Below are positions 1 to 10,601 of a stretch of DNA of 64,000 bases, piece by piece; within the stretch, counting starts at the first letter, position 1; every line of letters starts with the position of its first letter. Made by a program: the position numbers and the translations under genes. The notes below the pieces were generated by a model. It searched no databases and had not been told where the DNA came from. It was given only the letters and a program-made list of their open reading frames with translations. Source of the DNA: Caprella mutica. Lineage: Eukaryota > Arthropoda > Malacostraca > Amphipoda > Caprellidae. The stretch is from the NCBI GenBank assembly GCA_947561585.1, contig CANNZV010000507.1, forward strand, positions 406,988-470,987, given 5' to 3'.

Positions 1-307
1 GACTTATCAGTAACGTTTAGAATTTCATCGACCCTTCGTGATACGTATCTTACAAAACGTTTAGTGGAATTATTGATGAATCCAAGAACTATTTCGCTGT
101 CGGTATAAAACTGGCAGGAACTGATGGAGACGTTCAATTCTATCATGATTTTAGTTGCAGCCTTTGACGCCTCAGTCGCGGCACAAAGTTCCAGTCTTGG
201 AATTGTACCCGCTGCTCGTGGAGCTACCTTTGAGGCTGCGAAAAGAAAGCCAACACATATGTCGTGATTCCTGTTAATTTGTCTCAGATACATCACGTAT
301 CCGATTG
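1..307 (-). pseudogene. BEL/Pao copy A, RNase H region (frameshifted, truncated by window edge)
   Basis: Read on the minus strand, this stretch continues the BEL/Pao polyprotein in a different frame from the reverse-transcriptase piece to its right. It encodes a block starting IGYVMYLRQIN, then a conserved BEL RNase H signature (SKVAP followed by IPRLELCAA) and a YTDSEIVL segment of the kind that carries an RNase H aspartate. RNase H removes the RNA strand of the RNA:DNA hybrid during reverse transcription. The frame change falls near position 300, just after a stop in the preceding frame, so the copy is dead here. The remaining RNase H, integrase and 3' LTR would lie beyond the left edge. 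Family assignment is by motif recognition; the frameshift is seen directly. Confidence 0.8.
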
Positions 308-997
308 CTAAATTTCCGACTGCAATACTTCACCGAAGTTAGGTGGCTTGTAGCACCGTCGCATTTGAAGGTTAACGGTTTCTTTTAGGTCATCCATCCA
401 CAACTTCCACTCGGTAAGATATCTTTCAGGTAATGGATCATCCCAGTCACAAGCTGCCACATCTGGTATAAGTTGGTGTTTTGCTGGAATAATTTTCCGT
501 TGTAGTAACCTTCCTTTCAATGTAATGGGACTAACGAGTCCCAACGGGTCATATACTGAACTGGTGACTGCAAGAATTCCTCTTTTCGTAAAGGGTCTGT
601 CTGGTATGTTCGGAAATAATGATAGAGTATCTTGACCGGGAGACCACACAATACCTAGGGTCTTATTCAAGGGTTCGCTCGATGAAAGCTTCAACTCAGG
701 CGACGTGTCAGCTAGTTCCGATTCAGGGAAGGCTTGCAAGACCTCTTCATGGGACGACATAATTTTATGCAGTCGAATATTGTACTTTGAAAGAGTTTCA
801 GTTGCTAGGCGTAATATTTTTATAGCTTTGGGAACAGAGTCCGTGCTATAAAGAGCATCGTCCACATAGAAATGGTTAGAAATGAAGTCGCTCACATCTG
901 ACACATCCTTGATTCCTGAAGAAAGTGTAGTGTATCTGAGGGCAAAACTTGCTATAGCAGGCGATGGTTTGTTTCCGAATATATGTACTAATGCTCG
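308..997 (-). pseudogene. BEL/Pao copy A, catalytic half of reverse transcriptase
   Basis: This open stretch follows an in-frame TAA at 998-1000 and ends at a stop at 308. It carries the RT catalytic box as FYVDD (codons at 857-868), followed by the connection region typical of BEL/Pao: a TLGIVWSPGQD block and the VYDPLGLVSPITLKGRLL block. There is no genuine ATG for it; it only makes sense as a continuation of the upstream polyprotein in the same frame. The TAA therefore splits the RT between the fingers/palm part (to the right) and the YVDD part. It is one of three lesions visible in this copy, the others being near 2545 and near 300, so the element cannot make a full polyprotein. Confidence 0.88.
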
Positions 998-2545
998 TTA
1001 AGGAACAATATCTTCCTGAGGGTTGTTATTACGGAACCAATAGAACCTTAACTTATCTATATGCTTTGGGTCGACATAAAACGCATGGAACATTTTTTCG
1101 ATATCTGCGTTCACTGCTACTTCGCCCAGGCGGAACCTGAGAAGTACTCCCAACAATGAGTTGTTCAGATCAGGACCTTGCATCAGGGCCTGGTTGAGAC
1201 TTACTCCCTTGTACTTGGCGGACGAATCAAAAACCAATCGTGTTTTTTGCTTCGCTTCATTATATATTGGGAATATAGGAATGTAATAAGGGTTTAAAGA
1301 AGCGTTTCCGGGTGGTACTTGTTCAACATGACCGGCAGATAAGTACTCTCCCATCACTCTCAACGAAGCTTCCAGCTTAACAGTAGAGCGAGTGAGACGA
1401 TCAAGGGTATTTCTAGTTCTATGAAAAACAGCTGCTTGGTTATTTGATAACACTGCGTCCTCCCTTAACGGCAAGGGAAGTTGAAGGTTCCCCTTCTCGT
1501 TGACGGATATTTCTCGTTCCATCAATTGTTTGAACTTCCTGTCTTCCTGTGAATCCCCCAGCAGATCATCATCAAGTTTTATTGTAAACGGTGAATCTAA
1601 AATATCTCGTTGGGTGCAGCTATCAGGGGAGAAAATGAATTTCGAAGTGGAGTGCTCACAAGGAATAACTGAAGTTCGTAAAGCGGTAAATTCGACGGGA
1701 GTCCCTGAGTTTTCAGAGCTGGTACAACAAACAGGACCAACTAAAGCGAAACCTATAGGGGTTTGGTGAACAAATGGTGCGTGGGATCCATGGGTCTTTG
1801 TGCGCATAAATTCGCCTGCATCGGCACCAAGCAGCATGAGTACTTCATCAGTATCTAGTAATTGAGGAAAACGTTTGGAGAACCTTTTAATGTGTGGATG
1901 GGACGACACAATTCTAGGAGTAGCTACCTCATGTCTGTTATTGGGGAGGTCAGGATGAGTGATGAGCTTTGGAAGTTTGAGCCAGTGTTCTTCCTGGACT
2001 CCTCTGACAAGCAAATTGGACACGAGTGAGCCAGTCAAAGTTTGTTTGCCAGTCAATGTTGATAGGATATAATCGATTTCTTCAGGGACAGCATTGAAGA
2101 ACGACGCTATCCTCGGATCACAAAATGATGCATTGCTCTGCTCATCGAGGATACACAAGCATCGCATAGTTTGAGACTGACCACTCACAGCTATTTCAAC
2201 AGGGACCGTTTTTGTACATATTTTGAATAGGCTCTCAGAGCCACACAACAAGGTACAAGAGTTCCTAGCCATAAATGAACCTTTGTGTTCATCAGTTTCA
2301 TGGGGAGAGACATCGTAGGTAGAATTATAAGTTCTTTCACCAATCGATCTACCATATTTATCATTATGCATTGCAGTAACGTGAGCTTGTTTGCATCTTC
2401 CACACTCGAGGTCGTCTCTGTTCGTACATACCTTGGCAAGGTGCTTTTCCAGGCACAGATAACACAACCCATTTCTGAAGACGTACTGTTTACGGTCAGC
2501 ATAAGCAAGTCTAGTGAAGGCTTTACATTCCGCAATAGTGTCCTT
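998..2545 (-). pseudogene. BEL/Pao copy A, zinc knuckle, aspartic protease and N-terminal RT
   Basis: In coding order it holds a zinc-knuckle region (CYLCLEKHLAKVC, then CGRCKQAH), a DUF1758-like retroviral-type aspartic protease with active-site region ILDEQSNASF, and the N-terminal half of the BEL RT (KTRLVFDSSAKYKG, the LNNSLLGVLLRFR block, and NADIEKMFHAFYV with the first RT aspartate). It stops at TAA 998-1000, before YVDD. The frame extends upstream of any ATG to about 2545, where it overlaps the end of the gag frame. That overlap is a one-base frameshift inside the first zinc knuckle, so gag and pol are disconnected. BEL/Pao elements normally use one long ORF, so I read this as decay, not programmed frameshifting. 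Confidence 0.88.
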
Positions 2546-4370
2546 GTGAGTTATGGAAGTCGCAAAAGATGATGGGTTTCTCCTTCTCTTGAAGAATTTC
2601 GTTGGCGGTGATCAATGTTTTAACACTCTTATTATAGGAGGGTTTGGTATTATGTAAGAAAGAGGGGTGACTAACATCCCTCAAAAATCTCCCAAAGAAC
2701 TCAATGAATAGTCCAAAATCCGGTGAGATACCTGTCTGCTCTTCATGTTCCAGAAAACGTGAACGCCATTTTGACTGGAACCCCTCAGGTAACCTTTCCC
2801 ACACTGACTTCATCCCGTGACTCAAATTATATATACCCAACTCAGGACAATTCACCATGTTACTATAAATTATCTTGCATAGGTCCATCAAATCTTCCAG
2901 TTTATGAGTTTCGTAACTGTTTCTAATGGGTGGAATGTTATTCAATCTGCGGATGAGTTCGTCTGCGATGCGGTTGGGTGTAGCGAACCTTCTCTCCAAA
3001 TTTTCCCATATATCGTGCAGAGTTGTGTCGGGATCAGCTATCCCAGCAGAAATGAAGTTTTGTACCATAGTTTTGGGGCGACTTTCAGTATTAGCCAGGA
3101 TGATTTGAATGGCATCCACACTGTCTGCTTCGCACTCATACAGTCTTCTTCGCAAATTGTTGCTCCATGAAAGAAACTGTTGTGCATTACCTTCAAATTT
3201 GGAGAAGCTACCACGCAAAAGGTCCTGTTTTACGAGATGTCGGGTACTAGCATCTAGTCTTTCAAGGTTTTGCATTATAGGTTGGTGATCTGTGGTTCGA
3301 GATTGGTCACCACGAGAAAACATGGGACGTGATATGTTACGATTTGGTCGTGTCAGATGAACAGGAAATTGATAGCTTGGGTTTACGCCGTTATGAGGAC
3401 GTGAGTGTTGGTATTCCCCATCAATTGTGCATAGAGAATTAGGGATATTGGGAACCGGAATCGCTGGAATTTGGGGTAAATGGGGAGCCTGACCTGCTAG
3501 AGCATGTGGAAGCTGGGTAGCCTGTATTTCTGGTGCTTGGGGAACATGAGCTCTTAGAGTCTGAGGAAACTTAGCCGTTGGAGCTTGGGGGAACTGAGCC
3601 ATTGGAGCTCGGGGGAACTGAGCCGTTGGAGCTTGGGGGAACTGAGCCGTTGGAGCTTGGGTCGTTGTAGTTTCAGCAATCTGGGGAGCGTGAGTCGCTG
3701 TTGCTTGAGGAAGCTGGTGAGGCAGGGTTTCTGTTGCTTGGTGAACCTGGGAAACGGAAGCCTGAGTCGCTGTAACTTGGGGAGAATTAAGGGCCTGGGT
3801 CATTGTAACCTGGGGAAACTGGAGGGCATAGGTCATTGTAGCCTGGGGGGCCTGAGTCGAGATAGCTTCGGGAGGCCGAGTCGAGGTAGCTTCGGGAGGC
3901 CGAGTCGAGGTAGCTTGGGGAAACTGGGAAGCCTGAGTCGTTACATTTGTAGAAGATGAGAGGGTAGGTGGTAATTGACTGGCGAGAGGGAGAAAATTTT
4001 CGGATAACACACTTGCGGTGCCCACATTGGACACGCATTCAAGGTCAAGACTCTTTAACATATCGTTGAGATCTTCGATACACTCTTTTCCTTCAGAATA
4101 GATCAATTTATGACGTTCCCGTCGTAGGTTACGGGTCTCAGCTATATGTCCGTGTGTCCTCAGCCACTTTGTGAGTTCTCGGCTTGCCTCCTCGTATGCA
4201 GATAAACAAGCCTTTAGCCTTTCTGTGGTTTTGAGTACGGAATCCTCGTTATCGTGTACCACATCAGCAGTTGTAGCGAGGATTGCTTCCTCTAGTTTGT
4301 TTCGATGGAATTGCTCATTCTCCTGCAAAACCAACCGAGAAGGCTGAGGTTTTCTTGGTGTACGGTGCAT
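2523..4370 (-). pseudogene. BEL/Pao copy A, gag-like protein with P/Q/T-rich tandem repeats
   Basis: About 616 codons from the first real ATG (4368-4370); an upstream in-frame TTG at 4379 is not a likely start. The N-terminal ~115 residues are charged and probably helical or coiled-coil. Roughly residues 140-310 are a low-complexity region of degenerate repeats of the AQFPQAPT type (about 3460-3950). The C-terminal ~230 residues match the DUF1759 gag of BEL/Pao elements (LLRGSFSKFEGN, then WSNNLRRRLYE). The gag packages the element RNA in a virus-like particle. The frame ends inside the zinc knuckle (CDFHNS...) through a frameshift near 2545. Domain assignment comes from motif recognition; the function is that of the family and is probably lost in this copy. 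Confidence 0.85.
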
Positions 4371-4503
4371 GTTGGTCAAGTGTATTCAAACTTTCTCGTT
4401 TTGGAGGTATAACTTAGCTTTCACCCAATATGTACTCAGTGCTATGACATCTTATTATGAGGTTATTTAAACTCAACGTTGAAGGTTTTATCAGGTTTCA
4501 AGC
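4371..4503. other. Junction between BEL copy A and Penelope-like element
   Basis: This is a short AT-rich stretch between the BEL gag start and the hammerhead-like motif. It could hold the BEL 5' leader, but I find no LTR edge, primer-binding site or target duplication, so the boundary between the two elements is not resolved. Confidence 0.3.
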
Positions 4504-4535
4504 TTTCGAATAGAAAGATTTCTATTCATCATCAG
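4504..4535 (-). ncRNA. Hammerhead-ribozyme-like motif of a Penelope-like element
   Basis: On the minus strand the sequence runs CTGATGA (4529-4535), one extra T, a 9-bp stem GAATAGAAA / TTTCTATTC closed by a two-base loop (4508-4527), then GAAA (4504-4507). CUGANGA, stem II and GAAA are the conserved hammerhead core in the right order. Penelope-like elements are known to carry hammerhead motifs in their terminal repeats, and the Penelope endonuclease lies upstream on the same strand. The extra base between the core and stem II, and the lack of clear stems I and III, suggest an inactive or minimal version. The motif is seen directly; self-cleavage is not claimed. Confidence 0.5.
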
Positions 4536-4753
4536 GAGAAAGGTGGAAAACTTCGACCTGACAATGAATTTTATGACCAATAGTTGTATGTTGGATACCG
4601 TCTTTCTATTTCAGCTATCTATCTTTTTGTTTATTATTATTAATTAATCTATTAAAAATTGAAATATGAAACCAAAATTTGATACTACCTATAGTTACTG
4701 TTGACAACATTCATTCTCTAGAAAAAATTCTACTTTCTTTATATTTGTAACAA

Positions 4754-4793
4754 GCTATAGAGGAGCGATAAAAAACGGTCAACCTCTATAACT
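4754..4793. repeat. Isolated copy of the 40-bp palindromic motif
   Basis: This is a single diverged copy of the hairpin-forming motif that recurs at 5264-5720. It has arms CTATAGAGG and CCTCTATA around a centre containing AACGGTCA. Confidence 0.7.
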
Positions 4794-4974
4794 ATATGTC
4801 TAGTTCTTTTTGTTCATTTTTCTGCACCTTATTGTTATTATTATTATTATATTTTATTATATATATATTTATTATTATTACTATAATATCTAATTGTGTC
4901 CTCTATTCCATGTGTGTTCTCTATTCGTATGCATTACTTATTCTTATGTGTGTCCCATTGATCCTATGTGTCTT

Positions 4975-5243
4975 GTTGTTTATATGTCCTCCCGATCCTA
5001 TGTGTCCTCGTGGTCCTATGTGTCCTATTGGTCCTATGTGTCCTCGTGGTCCTATGTGTCCTCTTAGTCCTATGTGTCCTCTTGGTCCTATTTGTCCTCT
5101 TGGTCCTATGTGTCCTCTTGGTCCTATGTGTCCTCTTGGTCCTATGTGACCACTTGATCCTATGTGTCCTCTTGGTCCTATGTGTCCTCTTGGTCCTATG
5201 TGTCCTCTTGGTCCTAAGTGTCCTCTTGGTCCTAAGTGTCCTT
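4975..5243. repeat. 18-bp tandem array (about 14 units)
   Basis: The unit is TGTCCTCTTGGTCCTATG with few variants. Because 18 is divisible by three and the unit lacks stops, it gives spurious open frames with a collagen-like G-P pattern. It sits in the 3' region of the Penelope-like element. Confidence 0.95.
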
Positions 5244-5263
5244 TTTTTTATTATTTTGATTCA

Positions 5264-5720
5264 TCAAACTATAGAGGCGCGATAGAAAACGGTCAACCTC
5301 TATAGTTATATATCTCTTTCTTTCAATATTATTTTTATATACTTCAGTTTTATTATTTAGATTCATCAAACTATAGAGGTGCGATATAAAACGGTCAACC
5401 TCTATAGCTATAAATCTATTCCTATAAATTTTCTTCAAATTCCACTTTTATATATTTCATTTCTGTTTTTATTCTTCTAACTATAGAGGCGCGATAGAAA
5501 ACGGTCAACCTCTATAGCTATAATTCTATTCCTATAAATTTTCTTCAAATTCCACTTTTATATATTTTATTTTTATTCTTCTAACTATAGAGGCGCGATA
5601 GAAAACGGTCAACCTCTACAGCTATAAATCTTTTTCTTGAAATTTCATTTTCTTATTTTGATTCTTCAAACTTTAGAGGCGCGATAGTAAACGGTCAACC
5701 TCTATATCTATATATTTCTT
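5264..5720. repeat. About 105-bp tandem repeat with a palindromic 40-bp core (5 units)
   Basis: Five copies, with cores near 5267, 5377, 5482, 5586 and 5670, each keep AACTATAGAGG...AACGGTCAACCTCTATAG. The 9-bp arms CTATAGAGG / CCTCTATAG form a hairpin. The cores are much better conserved than the AT-rich spacers (TTCTTCAAATTCCACTTTTA type). The end motif GTCAACCTCTATA resembles pogo/Tigger terminal repeats, so the array could derive from a MITE; that is inference. Confidence 0.85.
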
Positions 5721-5860
5721 CAAATTTCTTTTTTCTCTATTTCTTTACTATTATTTTATTTTTTATTTCGAATATACTCATGTTCACACATCTATTTTCA
5801 GTTTATTTTCTATTTTTTTAAATTTACAGTTGACTCTTCAAACTATAGATGTATTATAAA

Positions 5861-6346
5861 TCAGTTACGGCATTTATTAACAATGGGTATCAATGCAGGT
5901 GTTACATCGTATGCTCTATTAATTGAATTTTGATGATGCAGTGTATAGAATGATTCTAATCTTCTACGATGCCAAACATTTTGATTTTGATGTAAAACTT
6001 TGGCGTCTGTGAAATTGAAGGTGTGTCCAGTGTCTCGTGATTGTTGGTAAACCAAACTATTTTCTTTTCCTATTCTAACATCTTTTTTATGTTCATCAAT
6101 TCTTGTGTGTAAGTTTCTTCCTGTTTCTCCTATATATTCACTAGTGCATTCATTACAATCTATTTTATATACTACATTGCATTTATCTATACCTTTTACT
6201 ATGTCTTTTGGTTTTACTAGGAAATTCTTAATAGTGTTCGTTGATTTATTACCTAGATATAAGTTGAAGGGGGCTAATATTCTCTGTAATCTTTCACTTG
6301 TCCCTGAAACGTATGGTGCAGCTATGACATCTGTAGACGTGTTCAA
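5861..6346 (-). pseudogene. Penelope-like element, C-terminal GIY-YIG endonuclease (5'-truncated)
   Basis: 161 codons remain, with no genuine ATG: the frame begins at a TTG after an upstream stop. It encodes the C-terminal endonuclease of Penelope-like retroelements. In order it has VVYKIDCNEC (the GIY-equivalent strand with the paired cysteines of the Penelope zinc-binding motif), EYIGET (the YIG box), RTRIDEH-like HTRIDEHKKD with the conserved arginine and histidine, GHTFNF, then RRLESFY with the expected catalytic glutamate and an NSINR end. The endonuclease nicks target DNA to prime reverse transcription. The RT domain that should precede it is missing, so this is a 5'-truncated copy, as is common for such elements. 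Downstream on the same strand are the palindromic repeats and the hammerhead-like motif. The family call is strong; whether the whole 4.5-6.35 kb is one element is inferred. Confidence 0.88.
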
Positions 6347-7224
6347 TTCCCATTATTGACGTGGTGATGGAAAAAACGTAAAATTCTCTCTTTTATTCCT
6401 CGAATGACAGTGACATAACCTGAGGACAAAGGAAACGTATGCTAGAAACAAAATCGAAAAACTAGAACAAAACACAACAAACTACGAAACAAATTCTTAA
6501 TACAATGGACTTCTGAGAAGAAACAAATGGGTCTGGGAAATACAAGGTTACGTTTTAAATTATTACTGGTCAGGTCTTTATGAATTAACCTAGTTGGTTC
6601 TTATGTGATTGCGTACTTTATACAAATAAATTTAACATCTAGATATGTGTAAGAACTAAAATATAACGAGACAAATATTATATAACTAATCGTACGTGAC
6701 AGTTTTTGTTTACGCTGCTATAAGTACAGCCTTCATGAGAAAATAAAATAGATTTAATTAACAAACAATTATAATTATCGGAAGAAATTTGGGGACCTAG
6801 TTAAGTTACGTTTTATTAAATATAAGGACTAGTGGATATTAAAAGAACACATTTGGCTTGAATACAACACGAAATTTAACTACTGAAATTAAACTACTGA
6901 AAATTATGCCTAAGGGGAATGCACCTAATTACCGAGCTTAGTAAATAAACGAATTGAGAATATGCAGTATGTATAATCCAGTTAAGACTACTAAATGAAG
7001 TTTGACAATATATTTTTAATAACTTTAAAGACTGGGATGACGGTATTATAGTTTCCTACGTTGATCAAAGGTAAGTAACTTACGGGAATTTGGGAGGTCT
7101 TATGACATAGAGAGTAACCGTGTTTATCTGATCAGAGTTGAAGGAGAACTAAATTTATAGGGTAATTTTAATAGGCATCGTTTAGAAATCTATAATGAAC
7201 TAGGGAATATAATAGGGAGAAAAA
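6347..7224. other. Unassigned AT-rich interval
   Basis: I see no supported gene, terminal repeat or array here. It may contain eroded sequence from the Penelope-like or copia neighbours, but nothing readable. Confidence 0.4.
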
Positions 7225-7856
7225 CTTTTTTCTCGCGACAATGGTTTAGATTTAGTATTTAAGTTGAGGAAGTCTTTGTACGGTTTAAAGCAAAGCGGTA
7301 GAAATTGGAATAGTCTGTTACACAATTTCCTTTTGAGTCTTAATTTCAAACAGTCTTTCTCTGATAATTGTGTTTATACTAAACACGAAAACGATTCGAA
7401 GATTATTATTGTAGTGTGGGTGGACGATATTATAATAGCTGCTTCTAATATAGATTTAGTGAATAAGGTTAAGAGTTCATTATCTAATAGATTTAGGATG
7501 AAGGATATGGGGCAAATTTCATTGTTTCTAGGTATAGAATTTAACGTCGAAGAAGACTGCATTAAAATGAATCAATCTTGATACGTAGAGAAAATATTGT
7601 CAAGATTTAAAATGACAGATTGTCATAAGAAGGCTATCCCGTGCGAAATGAATTTAAATCAAATCGAGAGGGATAACATAGATTCTGAGCAGTTATCGGA
7701 TCCAGGGATATACAGAGAGATTGTGGGTAGTCTAATTTACCTGATGACGTCCACTAGACCTAATATATGTTTCGCTGTTACAAAGCTCTCCCAATATTTA
7801 GCGAAACCAACTGTAGGTCATTTTAAGCTCGCTAAATTTGTTTTGAGATATCTTAA
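7225..7856 (+). pseudogene. Ty1/copia polyprotein, C-terminal half of reverse transcriptase
   Basis: The plus strand reads from FKLRKSLYGLKQS (a hallmark of copia RT) through VVWVDDIIIAAS (the YVDD box, here WVDD), DMGQISLFLGIEF, and then VGSLIYLMTSTRPNI and LSQYLAKPTVGHF to LRYLKG. An in-frame TGA at 7579-7581 interrupts it. Upstream of about 7225 I cannot follow the protein, so integrase, protease and gag are lost or eroded. The frame breaks at the TTAA of a MITE insertion (7853-7856) and resumes at 8442. Copia elements replicate through reverse transcription in cytoplasmic virus-like particles; this copy is not functional. Confidence 0.92.
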
Positions 7857-8437
7857 AGGTCCCCTCCAAGCAAATTTTTTTATTGCTTAAATCAACGAGG
7901 CTAATGTTTCTTATCATTTTACTTCAAACCCCATAAAATTTGATAGCATATTTTTAATTTTATATACTTTTAAAGATTTTTATAATCCAAACTCTACAAA
8001 ACCTACTCTACTTCCGACTTTCTAATTTTCAGTCTGAAGAAGAAGAATGTACACCATTTGTTTTGATTGTCAACTAGGTATTTGGTTTAATAAATTTATT
8101 TATTATTCGTTTAAAGGTTTAAATTTGGATAAACTTATTATAGAAACGTTTATATACTTTTAGAAACAATTAATATCTTAAAATAAGGCCAAAAACGCAT
8201 GGTTTGTTTAAAAATCTAAATTTGAAATCAAAACAAAGAGTGTACAATCTTCTTTCTCAGCTTCAGGTTGGAGATTCGCTCGATTGTTAATCACAGAGTA
8301 TTAAAAAACTTTAAAAGCAAATAATAAAATATATACTGAACCGAATTGTATACGGTTTGCGGAATAATGATCGCAGACCTTAGTTCTATAATGATATGTA
8401 ATAAACTCATTTTATTCTCGGAGCCTGGAGAGGACCT
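7857..8437. mobile_element. 581-bp TTAA-flanked MITE inserted in copia RT
   Basis: The ends are AGGTCCCCTCCAAGC (7857-7871) and GCCTGGAGAGGACCT (8423-8437), imperfect inverted repeats (13 of 15). Each is flanked by TTAA (7853-7856 and 8438-8441). Removing the insert plus one TTAA rejoins the copia frame exactly at the conserved LRYLKG box, so the boundaries are secure. Internally, 8018-8073 and 8230-8290 are roughly inverted copies, so much of the element can fold back. There is no coding capacity. TTAA duplication suggests mobilisation by a piggyBac-type transposase, although the termini are not those of the reference piggyBac. Confidence 0.9.
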
Positions 8438-8441
8438 TTAA

Positions 8442-8868
8442 AGGAACTGTTCATTACGGTCTGAAATTTGTGAAAACAGAATCACCTTTATTGCTGACAG
8501 GGTTCTGTGACTCTGATTGGGGAGGTTCAGTCGATAGGAAAAGCATCACAGGCTATTGCTATTTACTGTCACAGGGAAGTTCAATGGTTTCATGGAAGTC
8601 TAAGAAACAACCAACGATCGCCCTGTCCACCTGTGAAGCCGAGCATATGTCTTTGACATATGCAATCCAAGAAGGAGTTTTCCTAAGACAATTGATGTCC
8701 GACATCAGAGGGGGAGACACTGATCAGATCTGTTTATCAAGCGATAATAAAGGAGCAATTGACCTTGCAAGGAACCCTGTGCATCATCAGAGGTCTAAGC
8801 ACATCGACATTAGGTTCCACTATATTAGATCTCAAATTAAAGAGGGTATAGTTTCTTTGAAATATGTA
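8442..8868 (+). pseudogene. Ty1/copia polyprotein, RNase H domain
   Basis: This is the continuation of the copia polyprotein after the MITE. It encodes TVHYGLKF, then FCDSDWGGSVDRKSITGY (first RNase H aspartate), WKSKKQPTIALSTCEAEHMS (catalytic glutamate), SSDNKGAIDLARNP (second aspartate) and HQRSKHIDIRFHYIR, all standard copia RNase H blocks. The real frame is cut at 8868 by the 6-kb TIR insertion; the open frame running on to 8913 reads into that insert and is spurious. The last codons of the polyprotein are at 14923. Confidence 0.93.
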
Positions 8869-8892
8869 CTATCGCGGAAAAGTGTATCCGTC
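8869..8892 (+). repeat. Left terminal inverted repeat of the 6-kb element
   Basis: 24 bp, matching the right end at 22 positions; the adjacent TA is at 8867-8868. Confidence 0.88.
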
Positions 8893-10389
8893 CAATTGCT
8901 GAGGCGCGCATGAATAATCTAGTTCCCACTGTACCACGGATTATCGTACGCTACCCCAAATTCTCATTTTACCCCCACATGTAAGAAATTTCAATTCTTT
9001 TTAATGCAGTGCGGGACATTTCGTCTTCAGCCGTCATGGTGAAAGGTCATCAAATTTCACTCTCTCTATTTAAAAACTTGTGTTTTAGGCAGATCGAAAA
9101 TTACTCTTTCTTTAGATACTAATTTCACTTAGCCTGGATAAGTTATTCTTCAGTCTTTCTAGCTGAGGACTCTATTTTTTATTGTCATGCTCATATGGAA
9201 CTATATCTTTTACTTATACATTTGTAAATTAATTTTTTTCGCTTCTTTTATTTTCTAATTTCTAGATTCAAAATTTTAACTATATTTTTTAACTCTGTGA
9301 AAAATTGTTAATGCTACCATTTTTAGGCAGCTTAATCCTTGAAATTGAGATATTCGAAAGACTGATCAGATTTCTGAGCTAGTTTTTTTCTTCTTGGATA
9401 TGAACTCTAAATATTTTTACCAGTTGATTTTTTGCTGATAGCTGAGACGAAGTCCAGCTCAATATCAAGTGTTTCTGTTCTTGAGATCATTTCGAATTAT
9501 AAATTTATCAATATTTCACAGATTTTCTTGAAATCGCTGATGGAATTTGCAATTTATTACCAAAATGTGTGCTTTCAAAATTTTTTTATCTTTACTTCTG
9601 AACTTTGAAAGAATACCGAACTTCAGAATTTTTTTTCTATAGTTAGTGAGTGGAACCATTTTTTATAGGTATCCAAACCTGCAAAATGTCGAGATTTGAA
9701 AAAGTTTACGAAATAGCAAAATTAGATTTTATGCACTTCTTTACATTACTCTGTACTAGAGTCACAAAGCAGTGCCCGCACAGTAATTAAACTATCAAAT
9801 TTAAAAAAAATACGGAATTCTACTCTATATTATTATGCCTAAATTCCTTTGAATACGATCTGTAGACATGGAATAGAAAGAAAAAAAACCAGCTAGAGCT
9901 GTAGCTTATAACCACATTTTACTTTTTATTTTAGCCTCTAGACTTCTAGAGTTTAGGTAGGTATATACTTTATTAAATGTTCTATAATGCAAATGATTCT
10001 TCCATTCGTAAATAGCCGCCGGTTTACGTCAATAGTTCTATAATGTAGACTGTAGTATATACTTTTTGTTTAAACTGTTCTTTCTGTATTTATAAATACC
10101 TTTAAATTTAAATCTTTTTCAGGTTTTAGTCTCACAATACCAATAGATATAACCATATTTATGCACTATAAAAAAGGGAAAACCTACGAATAATTTTCGG
10201 AATAGCTGGATGCTCAAGGTTAGTGTTAAACGGTAAATGTAATTACGTATATTCACCTAATTTATTTTTCCCATAATTTTCATCTGCTAATTCTACTACC
10301 AAATTCTCGTTTTTATTTTGTGCAGGTAACTCTTAAGAAATTTCTTTCTTTCTGGGTAGCAAAGAATTTATAAGCCTGCATGAGCTTTA
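8893..10389. other. Left arm of the 6-kb element, no gene seen
   Basis: AT-rich and non-coding. The first ~100 bp has TTTACCCC-type words that recur, inverted, near the right end (14700-14790), suggesting longer, eroded terminal similarity. Confidence 0.5.
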
Positions 10390-10601
10390 GGGTCACGCAG
10401 GTAAATTGCGGCCCTTTAATTTTTTATTGCAGCCCTCTCAAGAGAGTCTCTACAACATTTTGAATCAAAATTACATTAAAATGTTGCATAGCTATAAAAA
10501 GAAGCACAGTGAATGCTATAACTTATTCATTTAAGTTCTGACGTGTGTTTTGAAGCTATGATGTTTCAGTTGTTAGAGGCCGCAATTTACCTGCGTGACC
10601 C
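10390..10601. mobile_element. 212-bp MITE with perfect 24-bp TIRs and TA flanks
   Basis: The ends GGGTCACGCAGGTAAATTGC... (10390-10413) and their exact inverted copy (10578-10601) are flanked by TA at 10388-10389 and 10602-10603. It has no coding capacity. The TA flanks and perfect termini fit a recent Tc1/mariner-type non-autonomous insertion nested in the larger element. Confidence 0.88.

Noticed and set aside
998..2545. Programmed frameshift and stop readthrough to join BEL copy A pieces
   Set aside because: Three separate lesions (near 2545, at 998-1000 and near 300) and BEL elements' usual single ORF favour decay; no slippery site with a downstream structure was noted.
4796..5149. Collagen-like CPLGPM repeat frame with a hydrophobic N-terminus
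   Set aside because: Produced by the 18-bp array preceded by T-rich DNA; no conserved domain and no triple-helix GXY pattern over a usable length.
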